DNA from: Sutcliffiella horikoshii
Lineage (GTDB): Bacteria; Bacillota; Bacilli; Bacillales; Bacillaceae_I
Direction of reading: 5' to 3'
Assembly: GCA_001636495.1 (NCBI GenBank)
Contig: KV440964.1
Coordinates: 2,930,666-2,994,665, forward strand
DNA length: 64,000 nucleotides
The notes beneath the pieces were generated by a model. That model did not search any database, was not told the DNA's origin, and saw only the letters and a list, made by a program, of their open reading frames with translations. How positions within the stretch are numbered: position 1 is the stretch's first letter; each line of letters opens with the position of its first letter. Below are positions 18,770 to 28,034 of this stretch, piece after piece. The position numbers and the translations under genes are program-made.

Positions 18770-20091
18770 ATTTTAATATCCAACCCTTTCTCGTTAGGAG
18801 TCAGAATTACCTTTAAAAAATCAACAGGTATGCCATCGTTTTCTTCATGTTCCCTCCACTCCGTTTTAACCGCGCTTAGAGTAAAGCCTTTAACGGATAG
18901 ACTTTTCTTAAGAAGTGGTGCACTATTATCCACCAACTTCTCCATTGAAGGATAGGAGTGATGAAGTGATATGCTTACCACTTTCTGTTGCACAAATACA
19001 TCCACCATGACAGAAGAAAATACAGGCATGTCTAACATAAGAACGATCCTGCAATAATCGGGATCAAGCATTTCATTCTTTTTCTTTGAACTTATATGTA
19101 CATACCACTCTTTCGTTTCTTCATGCATTTTGATAGGGATTGGTAAAAAGATGTGGTGCAGATTGCCTTCTTCTCTTGAAAGCAACTGAAAGCCTGTCAA
19201 TTTGGAGATAAGCTGCGTTACTGTTGCTTTCTCTTCAGGGGTCGACACTTGTTGTAAATAATTCATCAATAAAGGCTTCAACTGTTCCACTTTCCCCTCA
19301 GAAAAAGGCTGCCCCTGCCGGATGAGGTCACTGAGGCCTTTTTCGAAGTCTAAGCCAAGCAACGTCACAGCCTGTCTGATAAATTGCAACACCTCCGCTT
19401 TTGTATGCATCGTTGAGGGCTGCTGCATCTTTTGAATAACGTCCATGAGTTTTTCCTGGGCAGGAGTTGGTAGAGTTATCTTTTGAAGGCTTGCTTCCAC
19501 TTTTGTAAGGGCCTGTATGGTTGTTTCTTTATCAGATAAACCTGTTATCATCATTTGCAGTTTTTCAGGTATGTTCGTGATGCCGGTCCGGTTAGCCAGC
19601 ACTTTCAGGAATTCTATAGCCTTCTCCTTTTCGGTTGCAGGAAGGCGGTCTATCACTGCTACGAGTTCTTTTATAGTCGTTGCAGGCATGTTCTCCCCTT
19701 TTTGTGTAACAATCGCCAGAATGCGCTCCTGTGTCGTTTGTAAGGGGGTGGGTGTTTGCGGAGGTCGGACGGTCGTCATTCCAACAGTTTTATTTTCGAC
19801 TTGTCCTGGGAGTTCCCTGGATACAGCAGGTATTTTTTCTGCAGGTGTCAAAAACAAACCTTCCGGGCCCTTCTTAACCTGAAATAGATATTCCTTCCCG
19901 ACCTCCACTTCGCCCTGTATGACAGCCTTAGAGGAGACTGTACCTTTTTGAATAGCAAAAAGAGCACCATTAAGCTGCTCTGTTACCTTTGCTTGGAACA
20001 CCCTTCCTGGTGTTATGGGTAGAAAATCGAGGGAAGTTTTACTTAACATCGACTCAGGAACTTTGGACTGGATTAATTGCCAGAGGTTCAT
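18766..20091 (-). CDS. ylqG: FliK-like protein YlqG
   Basis: 441 residues; B. subtilis YlqG is longer, as I recall. A low-complexity Pro/Thr/Gln-rich middle (about 100-300) leads to a C-terminal domain of about 90 residues that resembles the FliK hook-length-control domain (a short beta/alpha unit with QQKVVSISLHHSYPSMEKL and APLLKKSLSVKGFTLS). I infer the likeness from pattern and length, not a search. It lies between rnhB (17-base gap) and ylqH (4-base overlap). Unknown function; no signal peptide or membrane segment seen. Confidence 0.75.
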   Translation of the reverse strand: MNLWQLIQSKVPESMLSKTSLDFLPITPGRVFQAKVTEQLNGALFAIQKGTVSSKAVIQGEVEVGKEYLFQVKKGPEGLFLTPAEKIPAVSRELPGQVENKTVGMTTVRPPQTPTPLQTTQERILAIVTQKGENMPATTIKELVAVIDRLPATEKEKAIEFLKVLANRTGITNIPEKLQMMITGLSDKETTIQALTKVEASLQKITLPTPAQEKLMDVIQKMQQPSTMHTKAEVLQFIRQAVTLLGLDFEKGLSDLIRQGQPFSEGKVEQLKPLLMNYLQQVSTPEEKATVTQLISKLTGFQLLSREEGNLHHIFLPIPIKMHEETKEWYVHISSKKKNEMLDPDYCRIVLMLDMPVFSSVMVDVFVQQKVVSISLHHSYPSMEKLVDNSAPLLKKSLSVKGFTLSAVKTEWREHEENDGIPVDFLKVILTPNEKGLDIKI

Positions 20092-20108
20092 AGCTAACTC
20101 CTTTTATC

Positions 20109-20879
20109 TCAGTCAACCATCTCTTTTACCGGGGAGAATGATTGACGGTGTTCACGGGTCACCCCTATCTCCTGTAAAGCGAGAAGATGTTCTTGTGTGC
20201 CATATCCCATATTTTTGTCAAATCCATAGTGCGGAAATTCTTGGGCTAGGTCCTTCATATAGGTATCCCGGGTCTCTTTTGCCAACACTGATGCTGCAGC
20301 AATGGATATGCTTGTTGCATCGCCTTTTATGATGGGTGTCTGCTCGATGTCAAGATCCAGATTCATTGCGTCTATCAGCAGGTGGTCTGGTGTGAGCTGG
20401 AGATTCTTCACAGCTTCCATCATCGCAAGTTTTGTCGCTTCATAAATATTGACTTGATCAATTGTTCTTGAATCTACCATCCCGATTCCGTAGCTGATGG
20501 CATGCTCTTTAATAAAACATAAAAAGTGTTCTCTTTTCTTCGGGCTCAGTTTCTTGGAATCAGTGAGTCCCGGTAGATGGAAATCCTTGGGTAAAACGAC
20601 TGCCGCGGCGACTACAGGGCCGGCAAGCGGTCCGCGACCCACTTCATCTATCCCAGCAATAAATTGACACCCGCTTTGCCAAAGTGGACGTTCATACTTT
20701 TTCATCTCTTCAAACTGTTCGAGAAGTTGCTGACTTTCCAACCTTCTCTTTTTCCACCTGTTAAAAAGCGTTTGGACACCCTTTCGCTCATCCTCTTTGA
20801 TAGATAGGATAAAGGGATCTTTTTCACTTTCTATTTTAACTAGCATTCTCTCTATATCTTTTATCGACTTCTTCTCCAT
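20109..20879 (-). CDS. rnhB: Ribonuclease HII
   Basis: 256 residues from the ATG at 20879 (MEKKSIKDIERML), which has GGAG 8 bases upstream; an in-frame upstream start at 20900 lacks one. The catalytic core starts IAGIDEVGRGPLAGPVVAAA (first acidic pair Asp-Glu) and has further acidic residues in HLLIDAMNLDLD. It removes single ribonucleotides and RNA primers from RNA:DNA hybrids. An N-terminal extension of about 70 residues is usual for Bacillus RnhB. Confidence 0.96.
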   Translation of the reverse strand: MEKKSIKDIERMLVKIESEKDPFILSIKEDERKGVQTLFNRWKKRRLESQQLLEQFEEMKKYERPLWQSGCQFIAGIDEVGRGPLAGPVVAAAVVLPKDFHLPGLTDSKKLSPKKREHFLCFIKEHAISYGIGMVDSRTIDQVNIYEATKLAMMEAVKNLQLTPDHLLIDAMNLDLDIEQTPIIKGDATSISIAAASVLAKETRDTYMKDLAQEFPHYGFDKNMGYGTQEHLLALQEIGVTREHRQSFSPVKEMVD

Positions 20880-20904
20880 GTTCTTAACTCCATTCCCCAA
20901 AAAG

Positions 20905-20933
20905 AAAAAGGCTGCACAGTTGACAGCCTTTTT
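20905..20933 (-). terminator. Terminator after rbgA
   Basis: AAAAAGGCTG and CAGCCTTTTT form a stem around a 9-base loop with T-runs on both strands, immediately after the rbgA stop. rnhB downstream has its own start region, so partial read-through is likely. Confidence 0.75.
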
Positions 20934-21791
20934 CTAAAGTTTTTCCGGTTTTTCGAAACTGAGCTTGCCAAGCTTCTCAGAACGGATCTCCCGTATGATC
21001 AGTTCAGCGGTCTTATCGTAATCGATCAGTCCACCACTCATCTTACACCCGCGTTTGGAGCCAATCGCGTCAAAGAGTTCCACGATATCCTCAGGTATTT
21101 CCTCGAGTCCATATCTTTCCTTCAATCTCTCTGGGTAAGCCTCCGTCAGGAACCTTAATGCAAATACCGCTATGTCCTGCAGATTAATGATGGTGTCTTT
21201 AATGGCACCGGTTGTAGCCAGTCGATAGCCTACCTCTTGGTCCTCAAATTTCGGCCAAAGAATCCCCGGGGTATCAAGGAGTTCCAATTCTTTTCCTACT
21301 TTAACCCATTGTTGTGCTTTTGTGACACCAGGTCTATCTCCTGTTTGAGCGATATTTTTCTTAGCTAGCCTGTTAATGAGGGTTGATTTCCCTACATTTG
21401 GGATACCCACAATTAAAGCCCTGATTGCTCTTGGTCTGATTCCGCGGGATTGCATTTTATCGAACTTCTCTTTTAATAGTTCTTTAGATAAAGTTGCAAT
21501 CTGTTGAATCCCTTTACCAGTTTGTGAATCAATTGCAATGGCCTTGGTCGTGGAACCGGCAAGGTTAAAATAATCCAGCCATTCACGTGTCACTTTACCA
21601 TCTGCCATATCTGCTTTGTTCAACAGAATGATTCTTGGTTTATTGGAAATGATTTCGTCAATCATCGGGTTCCGGGATGAAACGGGAATACGCGCATCCA
21701 CCAATTCATACACGATATCAATCAATTTAAGTTTTTCTGTTACTTGTCTTCGGGCTTTCGCCATATGCCCTGGAAACCACTGTATTGTCAT
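20934..21791 (-). CDS. rbgA: Ribosome biogenesis GTPase RbgA (YlqF)
   Basis: 285-residue circularly permuted GTPase: G4 motif NKAD at 58-61 precedes the P-loop GIPNVGKS at 129-136 and DTPG at 173-176. AGGAGG sits 8 bases before the ATG at 21791 ([10 protein letters not shown]), which rules out the upstream start at 21818. RbgA acts late in 50S subunit assembly. A C-terminal ANTAR-like helical domain follows. Confidence 0.96.
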   Translation of the reverse strand: MTIQWFPGHMAKARRQVTEKLKLIDIVYELVDARIPVSSRNPMIDEIISNKPRIILLNKADMADGKVTREWLDYFNLAGSTTKAIAIDSQTGKGIQQIATLSKELLKEKFDKMQSRGIRPRAIRALIVGIPNVGKSTLINRLAKKNIAQTGDRPGVTKAQQWVKVGKELELLDTPGILWPKFEDQEVGYRLATTGAIKDTIINLQDIAVFALRFLTEAYPERLKERYGLEEIPEDIVELFDAIGSKRGCKMSGGLIDYDKTAELIIREIRSEKLGKLSFEKPEKL

Positions 21792-21851
21792 GAAAATTGC
21801 CTCCTGAAGTCCTTGCACACATTTAAAGCTATTTTTATATCTGTCAAACTC

Positions 21852-21889
21852 AGCTGTTGATTTCCGCCATTGGCTCCAATCAACAGCTG
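21852..21889. repeat. Internally deleted remnant of family-B palindromic repeat
   Basis: AGCTGTTGATT and AATCAACAGCT form 11-bp perfect inverted arms separated by only about 15 bases. The left arm plus TTCCG and the right arm plus GCTCC match the two ends of the larger family-B repeats at 33123-33253 and 56989-57115; the GC-rich interior is missing. It lies 20 bases after lepB and could fold as a hairpin at its 3' end. Confidence 0.7.
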
Positions 21890-21909
21890 GGGTTCTTATA
21901 GTATGATAT

Positions 21910-22461
21910 TTATTTTACCCTTCTCAGGTCTGATATCGGCCAGTAGACGATATTTGTTTTCCCTAATACCTCGTCTTGTGGGACCGTCCCAATATGGCGT
22001 CCATCCCTACTGAATCGGCGGTTATCGCCCAGTACAAAGATATGCCCTTCCGGTACAACTTTGTGACCAGTTTTTTCTTCCAGAGTGAAATCCTCTGTCA
22101 AAGGTCCATCCGGATATTGTTCCTTAAACTCATCTAGATACGGTTCATCGTACGCTTCTCCGTTAATATAGAGGACATCGTCCCGATACTCCACTTCCTC
22201 ACCAGGCAAGCCGATGACACGTTTGATATAATCCTTGTCCACTGTCGCATGAAACACGACAATGTCAAAGCGCTCCGGTTCACCAATTTTGTAGCCAATT
22301 TTATTTACAATCATTCTATCCTGATTATGAAGGGTAGGCATCATAGAATCGCCATCCACTACAATGGGAGCAAAAAAGAAATAACGAATTGCTGCTGCAA
22401 GAATGATCGCTATTGCCAGTGCTTTAATCCATTCCCACAGCTCATTTTTAGAACGTGCCAT
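21910..22461 (-). CDS. lepB: Signal peptidase I
   Basis: 183 residues. One membrane segment (about 12-32) is followed by the catalytic serine S39 in [11 protein letters not shown] and the lysine base K80 in [12 protein letters not shown]. The box E motif is [14 protein letters not shown], where most family members have GDNR-x-S-x-DSR. It cleaves signal peptides of secreted preproteins on the outer face of the membrane. In B. subtilis no lepB lies between rplS and rbgA; several other Bacillaceae have it here. Confidence 0.96.
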   Translation of the reverse strand: MARSKNELWEWIKALAIAIILAAAIRYFFFAPIVVDGDSMMPTLHNQDRMIVNKIGYKIGEPERFDIVVFHATVDKDYIKRVIGLPGEEVEYRDDVLYINGEAYDEPYLDEFKEQYPDGPLTEDFTLEEKTGHKVVPEGHIFVLGDNRRFSRDGRHIGTVPQDEVLGKTNIVYWPISDLRRVK

Positions 22462-22529
22462 ATTTGTTCCTCCGCCGTTTCGGTTATGTTTCTCGTGTGT
22501 GTCGAGAATCTATATGTATCATTACCTCT

Positions 22530-22558
22530 ATTATATACTTTGTTAATGCATATGGAAA
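22530..22558 (-). promoter_or_regulatory. Possible sigma-A promoter of lepB
   Basis: TTTCCA (22553-22558), 17 bases, then TATAAT (22530-22535), about 70 bases before lepB. The -10 is perfect and the -35 weak. Confidence 0.4.
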
Positions 22559-22622
22559 ACTAATAACCGGCTTGTAAAATAGCTTTTTGAAACCTATATA
22601 TATTTAAGGTAGCTTTTTTTTG

Positions 22623-22652
22623 TAAAAAAAGAGAGCTTGTCACCAAGCTCTC
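22623..22652 (-). terminator. Terminator after rplS
   Basis: GAGAGCTTG and CAAGCTCTC enclose a 4-base loop and are followed by TTTTTTT on the minus strand, directly after the rplS stop. Confidence 0.92.
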
Positions 22653-22659
22653 CCTTCTA

Positions 22660-23004
22660 TTATCGAATTTCTTTAATACGCGCTTTTTTACCACGTAATG
22701 CACGTAGGTAGTAAAGTTTCGCACGACGTACTTTACCACGACGAACAACATCAATTCCCTCGATCTTTGGAGAATGCACAGGGAATGCACGCTCAACACC
22801 AACACCGTAAGAAATCTTACGTACTGTGAATGTTTCGCTGATACCACCGCCACGACGCTTGATTACTACTCCTTCATACACCTGAATACGCTCACGTGTA
22901 CCCTCTACAACCCTAACGTTAACACGTACAGTGTCACCGGAACGGAAAGAAGGAAGATCAGTTTTTAACTGTTCTTGAGTAATTTCTTGAATTAATTTTT
23001 GCAT
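22660..23004 (-). CDS. rplS: 50S ribosomal protein L19
   Basis: 114 residues, standard length. The signatures [20 protein letters not shown] and [11 protein letters not shown] (here [18 protein letters not shown]) are typical. L19 sits at the 30S-50S interface. It has its own promoter and a leader of about 100 bases, where a ribosomal-protein leader is known in Bacillus (L19 leader). Confidence 0.99.
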   Translation of the reverse strand: MQKLIQEITQEQLKTDLPSFRSGDTVRVNVRVVEGTRERIQVYEGVVIKRRGGGISETFTVRKISYGVGVERAFPVHSPKIEGIDVVRRGKVRRAKLYYLRALRGKKARIKEIR

Positions 23005-23100
23005 AGTTTTCTACTCCTTTTCCACAGATGCTCATACCATACTTGTTTAATGCAGCGGAACATCGTTTTTAGACATAGCGATAGCTAAGTCACAAAGAGT

Positions 23101-23129
23101 ATAATAGCATACTGAAAGAATAAAATCAA
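23101..23129 (-). promoter_or_regulatory. Sigma-A promoter and leader of rplS
   Basis: TTGATT (23124-23129), 17 bases and TATTAT (23101-23106), with TGC just before the -10 (extended form). The -35 overlaps the trmD stop. The leader down to 23005 is where the L19 leader element of Bacillus would lie; I did not resolve its fold. Confidence 0.55.
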
Positions 23130-23875
23130 TATGACTTATCCTCTTTTTTTATCTCTTGCAACCACTCCCGTTGTTCTTCCGTCAACGGATACTTATCGAA
23201 TAAGTCGGGTCTTCTGCTCCAAGTTCTTCTTAAGGACTCTTTCGTCCGCCATTCTTCTATATGAGCATGATTACCTGAAAGAAGAACATCCGGAACTTTC
23301 ATCCCACGAAAATCAGCCGGTCTTGTATAATGGGGGTGTTCAAGAAGCCCCGTGCTGAAGCTGTCCTGTTCGTGGGAAGCCGCCTTTCCTAACACATCCG
23401 GTAGCAGACGGACCACACTGTCCACAATGACCATGGAAGCCAATTCCCCACCCGTCAGGACATAGTCACCTATGGATATCTCGTCTGTTACAACATGTTC
23501 TCTGATTCGTTCATCATAGCCTTCGTAATGACCACAGATGAATATCAGGTGTTCTTCTTGCGCAAGTTCTTCGGCTTTTTTTTGAGTGTAACGTTCTCCC
23601 TGAGGACACATGAGGATGACCCTTGGTTTTTTGGCAGTCTGCCGGCCTTCCGTGAGAGATAGAACGGCATCAAAGATAGGTTGTGCCTTCAACACCATTC
23701 CTGCTCCTCCTCCATATGGGTAATCGTCCACCGTCCTATGTTTATTGTCGGCAAACTCCCTGAAGTCAGTCACACTGTATTCCACCGCGCCTTTTTCCGC
23801 CGCTTTATTTAAGATGGAAGAGTTCAGAACTCCCTTGAACATTTCAGGAAAAATGGAAAGAATATCAATCTTCAT
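23126..23875 (-). CDS. trmD: tRNA (guanine-N1)-methyltransferase TrmD
   Basis: 249-residue SPOUT (knotted) methyltransferase that makes m1G37 in tRNAs to prevent +1 frameshifting. It starts [13 protein letters not shown] and has [31 protein letters not shown] and the SAM-knot motif [13 protein letters not shown]. It follows rimM with a 1-base gap, the usual rimM-trmD coupling. Confidence 0.98.
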   Translation of the reverse strand: MKIDILSIFPEMFKGVLNSSILNKAAEKGAVEYSVTDFREFADNKHRTVDDYPYGGGAGMVLKAQPIFDAVLSLTEGRQTAKKPRVILMCPQGERYTQKKAEELAQEEHLIFICGHYEGYDERIREHVVTDEISIGDYVLTGGELASMVIVDSVVRLLPDVLGKAASHEQDSFSTGLLEHPHYTRPADFRGMKVPDVLLSGNHAHIEEWRTKESLRRTWSRRPDLFDKYPLTEEQREWLQEIKKEDKSY

Positions 23876-23876
23876 A

Positions 23877-24395
23877 TTAGAACAGCCCCTCTAGCGGCTC
23901 AATGATTATCGTTTTTTCCTTTATATCCACTTTCTTGACCACTTGGTCGATATATGGAATCAAAATGTCTTTACCCTTTTTTGCTTTGACGACCCAAACA
24001 TCGTTCGCTCCTGGAGTCAACACTTCCTTAACCGTTCCGATTTCCTCCATCGTTTCCTGAAGGATGACTTTACAGCCGACGATTTCATGGAAATAATATT
24101 CCCCTTCTTCAAGATCCCCAAGCTGGTCTTCTGGCACTCTGACAATGGCACCTTTAAATTTCTCCACTTCGTTTACATTATGGAAACCTTCAAACGTGAG
24201 AAGATCGAAAGATTTATGCACCCTTCTAGATGCCACTTTTACTTCTACCGGTTCCTTTTCATTTGGCAAGAATAAGTATAGAAGATTTCCCTTTTTGTAA
24301 CGTTCATCAGGAAAGTCCGTTCTGGAAACAACACGTACTTCGCCTTTTATTCCGTGCGTATTAACAAGCTTACCTACGTTGAACCACTTTGACAT
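23877..24395 (-). CDS. rimM: Ribosome maturation factor RimM
   Basis: 172 residues from the second ATG (24395, [15 protein letters not shown]). GGAGGTG lies about 7 bases upstream of it but touches the first ATG (24401). The N-terminal RimM barrel carries [10 protein letters not shown], and the C-terminal PRC-barrel has [18 protein letters not shown]. It helps 30S head assembly by binding S19. ylqD, which lies between khpA and rimM in B. subtilis, is absent here. Confidence 0.96.
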   Translation of the reverse strand: MSKWFNVGKLVNTHGIKGEVRVVSRTDFPDERYKKGNLLYLFLPNEKEPVEVKVASRRVHKSFDLLTFEGFHNVNEVEKFKGAIVRVPEDQLGDLEEGEYYFHEIVGCKVILQETMEEIGTVKEVLTPGANDVWVVKAKKGKDILIPYIDQVVKKVDIKEKTIIIEPLEGLF

Positions 24396-24518
24396 TTTCA
24401 TGCACCTCCATGTACAGCATCTAACTGTTCTATGTATCCATAGCGTACCCCTTTAGGGGAACACTTTAATCTTTTTCGCTTGTATCCCGTCATTATCATT
24501 TCCATTCTTCAACCATAA

Positions 24519-24545
24519 GAAAAGGGGAAGCTCTAAGCCTCCCCT
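24519..24545 (-). terminator. Terminator after khpA
   Basis: AGGGGA and TCCCCT close an outer stem, GCT/AGC an inner one, followed by TTTTC on the minus strand. The stem overlaps the khpA stop codon. Confidence 0.7.
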
Positions 24546-24774
24546 ACTCCATAATCTCTAATTGCACTCGTTTATTCTCGTGAGAGGCAGCAGCGAACAA
24601 CACTGTCCGGATTGCTTTAGCAATTCTGCCCTGCTTGCCGATCACTTTCCCTAAATCATCTTGATGTACAGTAAGTTGATACGTGAGGACATTACCTGTT
24701 TCCTTTTCCGTAACCACTACATTTTCTGGATGATCTACCAACGACGTCACAATTGTTTGGATTAATTCTGTCAT
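24544..24774 (-). CDS. khpA: KH-domain RNA-binding protein KhpA (YlqC)
   Basis: 76-residue single KH domain with the GxxG loop GKQGRIAKAIRTVL preceded by LTVHQDDLGKVI. KhpA partners KhpB (Jag) in RNA binding and cell-division control in Firmicutes. It lies 8 bases after rpsP, in the same transcript. Confidence 0.95.
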   Translation of the reverse strand: MTELIQTIVTSLVDHPENVVVTEKETGNVLTYQLTVHQDDLGKVIGKQGRIAKAIRTVLFAAASHENKRVQLEIME

Positions 24775-24782
24775 TTTGCCTC

Positions 24783-25055
<273 letters not shown>

Positions 25056-25094
25056 TTAATATAGCACCTCCGAAAATATTTCACACAAGATAGT

Positions 25095-25123
25095 ATGATA
25101 ACAAGTTGTTACTTGTTTGTAAA
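25095..25123 (-). promoter_or_regulatory. Sigma-A promoter of rpsP with spacer palindrome
   Basis: TTTACA (25118-25123), 17 bases and TATCAT (25095-25100). The spacer is almost entirely an inverted repeat, AACAAGT-N4-ACTTGTT at 25100-25117, so a protein bound there would block the promoter. Confidence 0.6.
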
Positions 25124-25174
25124 GTGTTTTTTCTTGTCACTTCATTTATTAAGAGAAAAAATGGTGTCGATACC

Positions 25175-26521
25175 TTACATGAAAGGAAATTTGAAGCCGC
25201 CTTTTTTGCCTTTTCCTTTTTGCATGGTTGTCATCTGTTTCATCATTTTTTTCATCTCTTCAAATTGTTTCAGTAGACGGTTGACTTCCTGAATCGGACG
25301 TCCGCTACCTTTTGCTATCCGTTTTTTGCGGCTAGCATTTAGCAAATCCGGGTTTTCTTTTTCCGTCTTGGTCATCGATTGGATAATCGCCTCGACATGA
25401 CCGATCTGCTTTTCATCCACCTGGACATTTTTTAAGCCCTTCATCTTGTTGGCTCCAGGTATCATTCCCAAGATTTCATCAAGCGGGCCCATGTTTTTCA
25501 CTTGCCCAAGCTGTTCTAAGAAATCATCAAACGTAAAGTTCATCGTACGCAGCTTCTGTTCGAGCTCTTTGGCTTTCTCTTCGTCCACATTCGATTGCGC
25601 TTTCTCAATAAGAGTCAGCACATCTCCCATACCTAAAATACGGGAAGCCATACGTTCAGGGTGAAAAGGTTCGATGGCATCCAACTTTTCTCCCATACCA
25701 ATGTACTTGATAGGAGTATTCGTTACCGCCTTAACGGATAAAGCCGCTCCACCACGGGTGTCGCCATCCAGCTTTGTTAATACTACACCTGTCAATCCAA
25801 GCTGCTCATTGAAGCTTTGCGCCACATTTACAGCGTCTTGACCTGTCATTGCATCAACTACTAGGAAGATTTCATCCGGATTGGAAATTTCTTTTACCTG
25901 TTTCAGTTCATCCATTAATGTTTCATCGACATGTAGGCGTCCCGCGGTATCAATCAGCACATAATCATGATGCTCATCTTTTGCTTTTTGGATGGCCTGC
26001 TTGGCGATTTCAACTGGACTTACCTGATCTCCTAAAGAGAAAACAGGCATGCTTAGCTGTTTACCAAGAGTTTCAAGCTGTTTGATAGCTGCCGGTCGAT
26101 AAATATCCGCTGCAACTAAAAGCGGCTTTCTATTGTGCTTTTTACGCAATAGGTTTGCAAGCTTTCCTGTTGTCGTCGTTTTACCTGCACCTTGAAGACC
26201 TACCATCATGATAACGGTCGGCGGTCGGCTGCTTACAGCAATTTTACTTTGTTCCCCGCCCATAAGCGCGGTGAGTTCTTCTTTAACCACTTTGATAACT
26301 TGCTGACCGGGTGTAAGACTTTTCATGACTTCTTGTCCAACTGCACGCTCATTTACGCGTTTCACAAAGTCTTTCACTACTTTGAAGTTTACATCCGCTT
26401 CAAGTAAAGCCAGTCGAACTTCACGCATCATTTCTTTAACGTCCTGCTCGCTTACCTTACCTTTTCCGCGAATCTTCTGTATCGTATTTTGCAAACGGTC
26501 GGCTAAACCTTCAAATGCCAT
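25175..26521 (-). CDS. ffh: Signal recognition particle protein Ffh
   Basis: 448 residues. The N-domain starts MAFEGLADRLQNTIQ; the GTPase G-domain has GLQGAGKTTTTGKLA, DTAGRLHVDE and TKLDGDTRGGAAL; the methionine-rich M-domain ends MKQMTTMQKGKGKKGGF and binds SRP RNA and signal peptides. It targets nascent membrane proteins to FtsY. It lies 12 bases after ylxM, its regular partner. Confidence 0.98.
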   Translation of the reverse strand: MAFEGLADRLQNTIQKIRGKGKVSEQDVKEMMREVRLALLEADVNFKVVKDFVKRVNERAVGQEVMKSLTPGQQVIKVVKEELTALMGGEQSKIAVSSRPPTVIMMVGLQGAGKTTTTGKLANLLRKKHNRKPLLVAADIYRPAAIKQLETLGKQLSMPVFSLGDQVSPVEIAKQAIQKAKDEHHDYVLIDTAGRLHVDETLMDELKQVKEISNPDEIFLVVDAMTGQDAVNVAQSFNEQLGLTGVVLTKLDGDTRGGAALSVKAVTNTPIKYIGMGEKLDAIEPFHPERMASRILGMGDVLTLIEKAQSNVDEEKAKELEQKLRTMNFTFDDFLEQLGQVKNMGPLDEILGMIPGANKMKGLKNVQVDEKQIGHVEAIIQSMTKTEKENPDLLNASRKKRIAKGSGRPIQEVNRLLKQFEEMKKMMKQMTTMQKGKGKKGGFKFPFM

Positions 26522-26533
26522 GTATGCCGCCCC

Positions 26534-26872
26534 CTAATCTAATTTCTCAAGCGACTCGATCAGTGTAAAAAGAGTTTGGCCGGCAGAGGTGTTGTCCACC
26601 TTTTCGACTTCATCCTTCAACTGCTGTAAAAGCGACTGCCGCTCTTGAAACTTTTGAAATAACAAAAGCTTTTCTTCATATTGCTCAAGCATCTGTTCTG
26701 TACGTTTTATGTTATCATACACTGCTTGACGACTTATGTTATATTCCTCTGCTATCTCACCAAGGGAGTGATCATCTAAGTAATACAAAGACATATAGCT
26801 TCGTTGCTTTGGTGTCAACAACGACTGATAGAAATCATATAGATAGTTCATTCTCGTTGTTTTTTCAAGCAT
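26534..26872 (-). CDS. ylxM: SRP-associated HTH protein YlxM
   Basis: 112 residues from the ATG at 26872 ([19 protein letters not shown]); a GTG at 26881 has its ribosome site too close. A sigma-70 region-4-like helix-turn-helix ([20 protein letters not shown]) is followed by a coiled coil. YlxM stimulates SRP/FtsY GTPase activity in streptococci. It is cotranscribed with ffh. Confidence 0.93.
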   Translation of the reverse strand: MLEKTTRMNYLYDFYQSLLTPKQRSYMSLYYLDDHSLGEIAEEYNISRQAVYDNIKRTEQMLEQYEEKLLLFQKFQERQSLLQQLKDEVEKVDNTSAGQTLFTLIESLEKLD

Positions 26873-26917
26873 CCTCTTCACTCTCCCTTGTTAAGTGAAA
26901 TGCCTTTACAATAGCTT

Positions 26918-26946
26918 AGTTTACAGGGTGGGAAAGGGAATGTCAA
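26918..26946 (-). promoter_or_regulatory. Sigma-A promoter of ylxM-ffh
   Basis: TTGACA (26941-26946), 17 bases and TAAACT (26918-26923). It lies between the ftsY terminator and ylxM, so SRP genes can be expressed separately from ftsY. Confidence 0.55.
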
Positions 26947-26961
26947 GTTTTTTTCTTGACC

Positions 26962-26998
26962 AAAAAAGGCCGCCCCCAACCATAGACTGGGACGACCT
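26962..26998 (-). terminator. Terminator after ftsY
   Basis: GGTCGTCCCA pairs with TGGGGGCGGCC (some G-U pairs) and is followed by TTTTTT on the minus strand, 12 bases after the ftsY stop. Confidence 0.85.
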
Positions 26999-27010
26999 GC
27001 ATTCAAACTA

Positions 27011-28015
27011 TTATCCTTGATTTCCCTCTACCTCTTCTGTTTCCATCATATCCGCAAACAGTCCGTATACATACTGTTCTGCATTGAATTCCTGCAGGTC
27101 GTCGGCTTTTTCACCCAAACCTACAAACTTAACAGGAATGCGCATTTCATTACGTATCGCCAAGACGATCCCGCCTTTTGCAGTTCCGTCAAGTTTGGTC
27201 AACACAATTCCCGATACATTGGTTGCTTCAGAGAAGATCTTCGCCTGGCTAAGGGCGTTCTGACCAGTGGTTGCATCCAATACAAGCAGAACTTCGTGAG
27301 GAGCACCAGGTACTTCACGCTCTATTACACGATTCACCTTTTCAAGCTCTTTCATCAGGTTTACTTTATTCTGCAAGCGACCAGCTGTATCACAAAGCAA
27401 AACATCGACCTTACGTGCTTTTGCCGCTTGGAGGGCATCATACATGACCGCTGCAGGATCTGACCCAGCTGATTGCTTGATGACGTCTACTCCTACACGG
27501 TCTCCCCATACTTCAAGTTGTTCAATGGCACCTGCGCGGAATGTATCCCCCGCAGCAAGCAGGACACTCTTCCCATCCTGCTTCAGCTTCTTGGCGATTT
27601 TACCGATGGAAGTGGTTTTCCCTACCCCATTTACACCAACTACAAGGACAACAGTCAATCCATCCTGTTGGAAGTTGATGGTTGGGGAGATGTCTTCTCC
27701 GGATTGATAGATTTCTACCAACTTTTCAGAAATAACACTTTGAACCTCACGCGGATCCTGGATGTTACGGCGTTTCACTTCCATTCTAAGCTCGTCGATC
27801 AGTTCCATTACTGTATTTACACCAACGTCTGCGCCGATTAGGATCTCCTCCAACTCCTCGAAGAAGTCCTCATCCACTTTGCGGTAACGTGCAACAAGAT
27901 CATTGACTTTTCCAGAGAAGGAATCACGGGTTTTCCTCAACCCTTCTCTGAATTTTTCCGTCACTGACTCTGTTTGGTTAGTAAGCTTATCTTTCAACTT
28001 TTTAAAGAAACTCAT
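27011..28015 (-). CDS. ftsY: SRP receptor FtsY
   Basis: 334 residues from the ATG at 28015 (MSFFKKLKDKLTNQ); the open frame continues upstream into smc but without a ribosome site. N-domain helices are followed by the G-domain with GVNGVGKTTSIGKIAK, DTAGRLQNKVNLM and TKLDGTAKGG. It lacks the long acidic A-domain of E. coli FtsY, as usual in Bacillus. It lies 19 bases after smc. Confidence 0.97.
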   Translation of the reverse strand: MSFFKKLKDKLTNQTESVTEKFREGLRKTRDSFSGKVNDLVARYRKVDEDFFEELEEILIGADVGVNTVMELIDELRMEVKRRNIQDPREVQSVISEKLVEIYQSGEDISPTINFQQDGLTVVLVVGVNGVGKTTSIGKIAKKLKQDGKSVLLAAGDTFRAGAIEQLEVWGDRVGVDVIKQSAGSDPAAVMYDALQAAKARKVDVLLCDTAGRLQNKVNLMKELEKVNRVIEREVPGAPHEVLLVLDATTGQNALSQAKIFSEATNVSGIVLTKLDGTAKGGIVLAIRNEMRIPVKFVGLGEKADDLQEFNAEQYVYGLFADMMETEEVEGNQG

Positions 28016-28034
28016 TTTAATATTCTCTTCCTCT

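Noticed and set aside
22560-22853. 97-residue minus-strand frame
   Set aside because: Out-of-frame overlap with rplS and its terminator.
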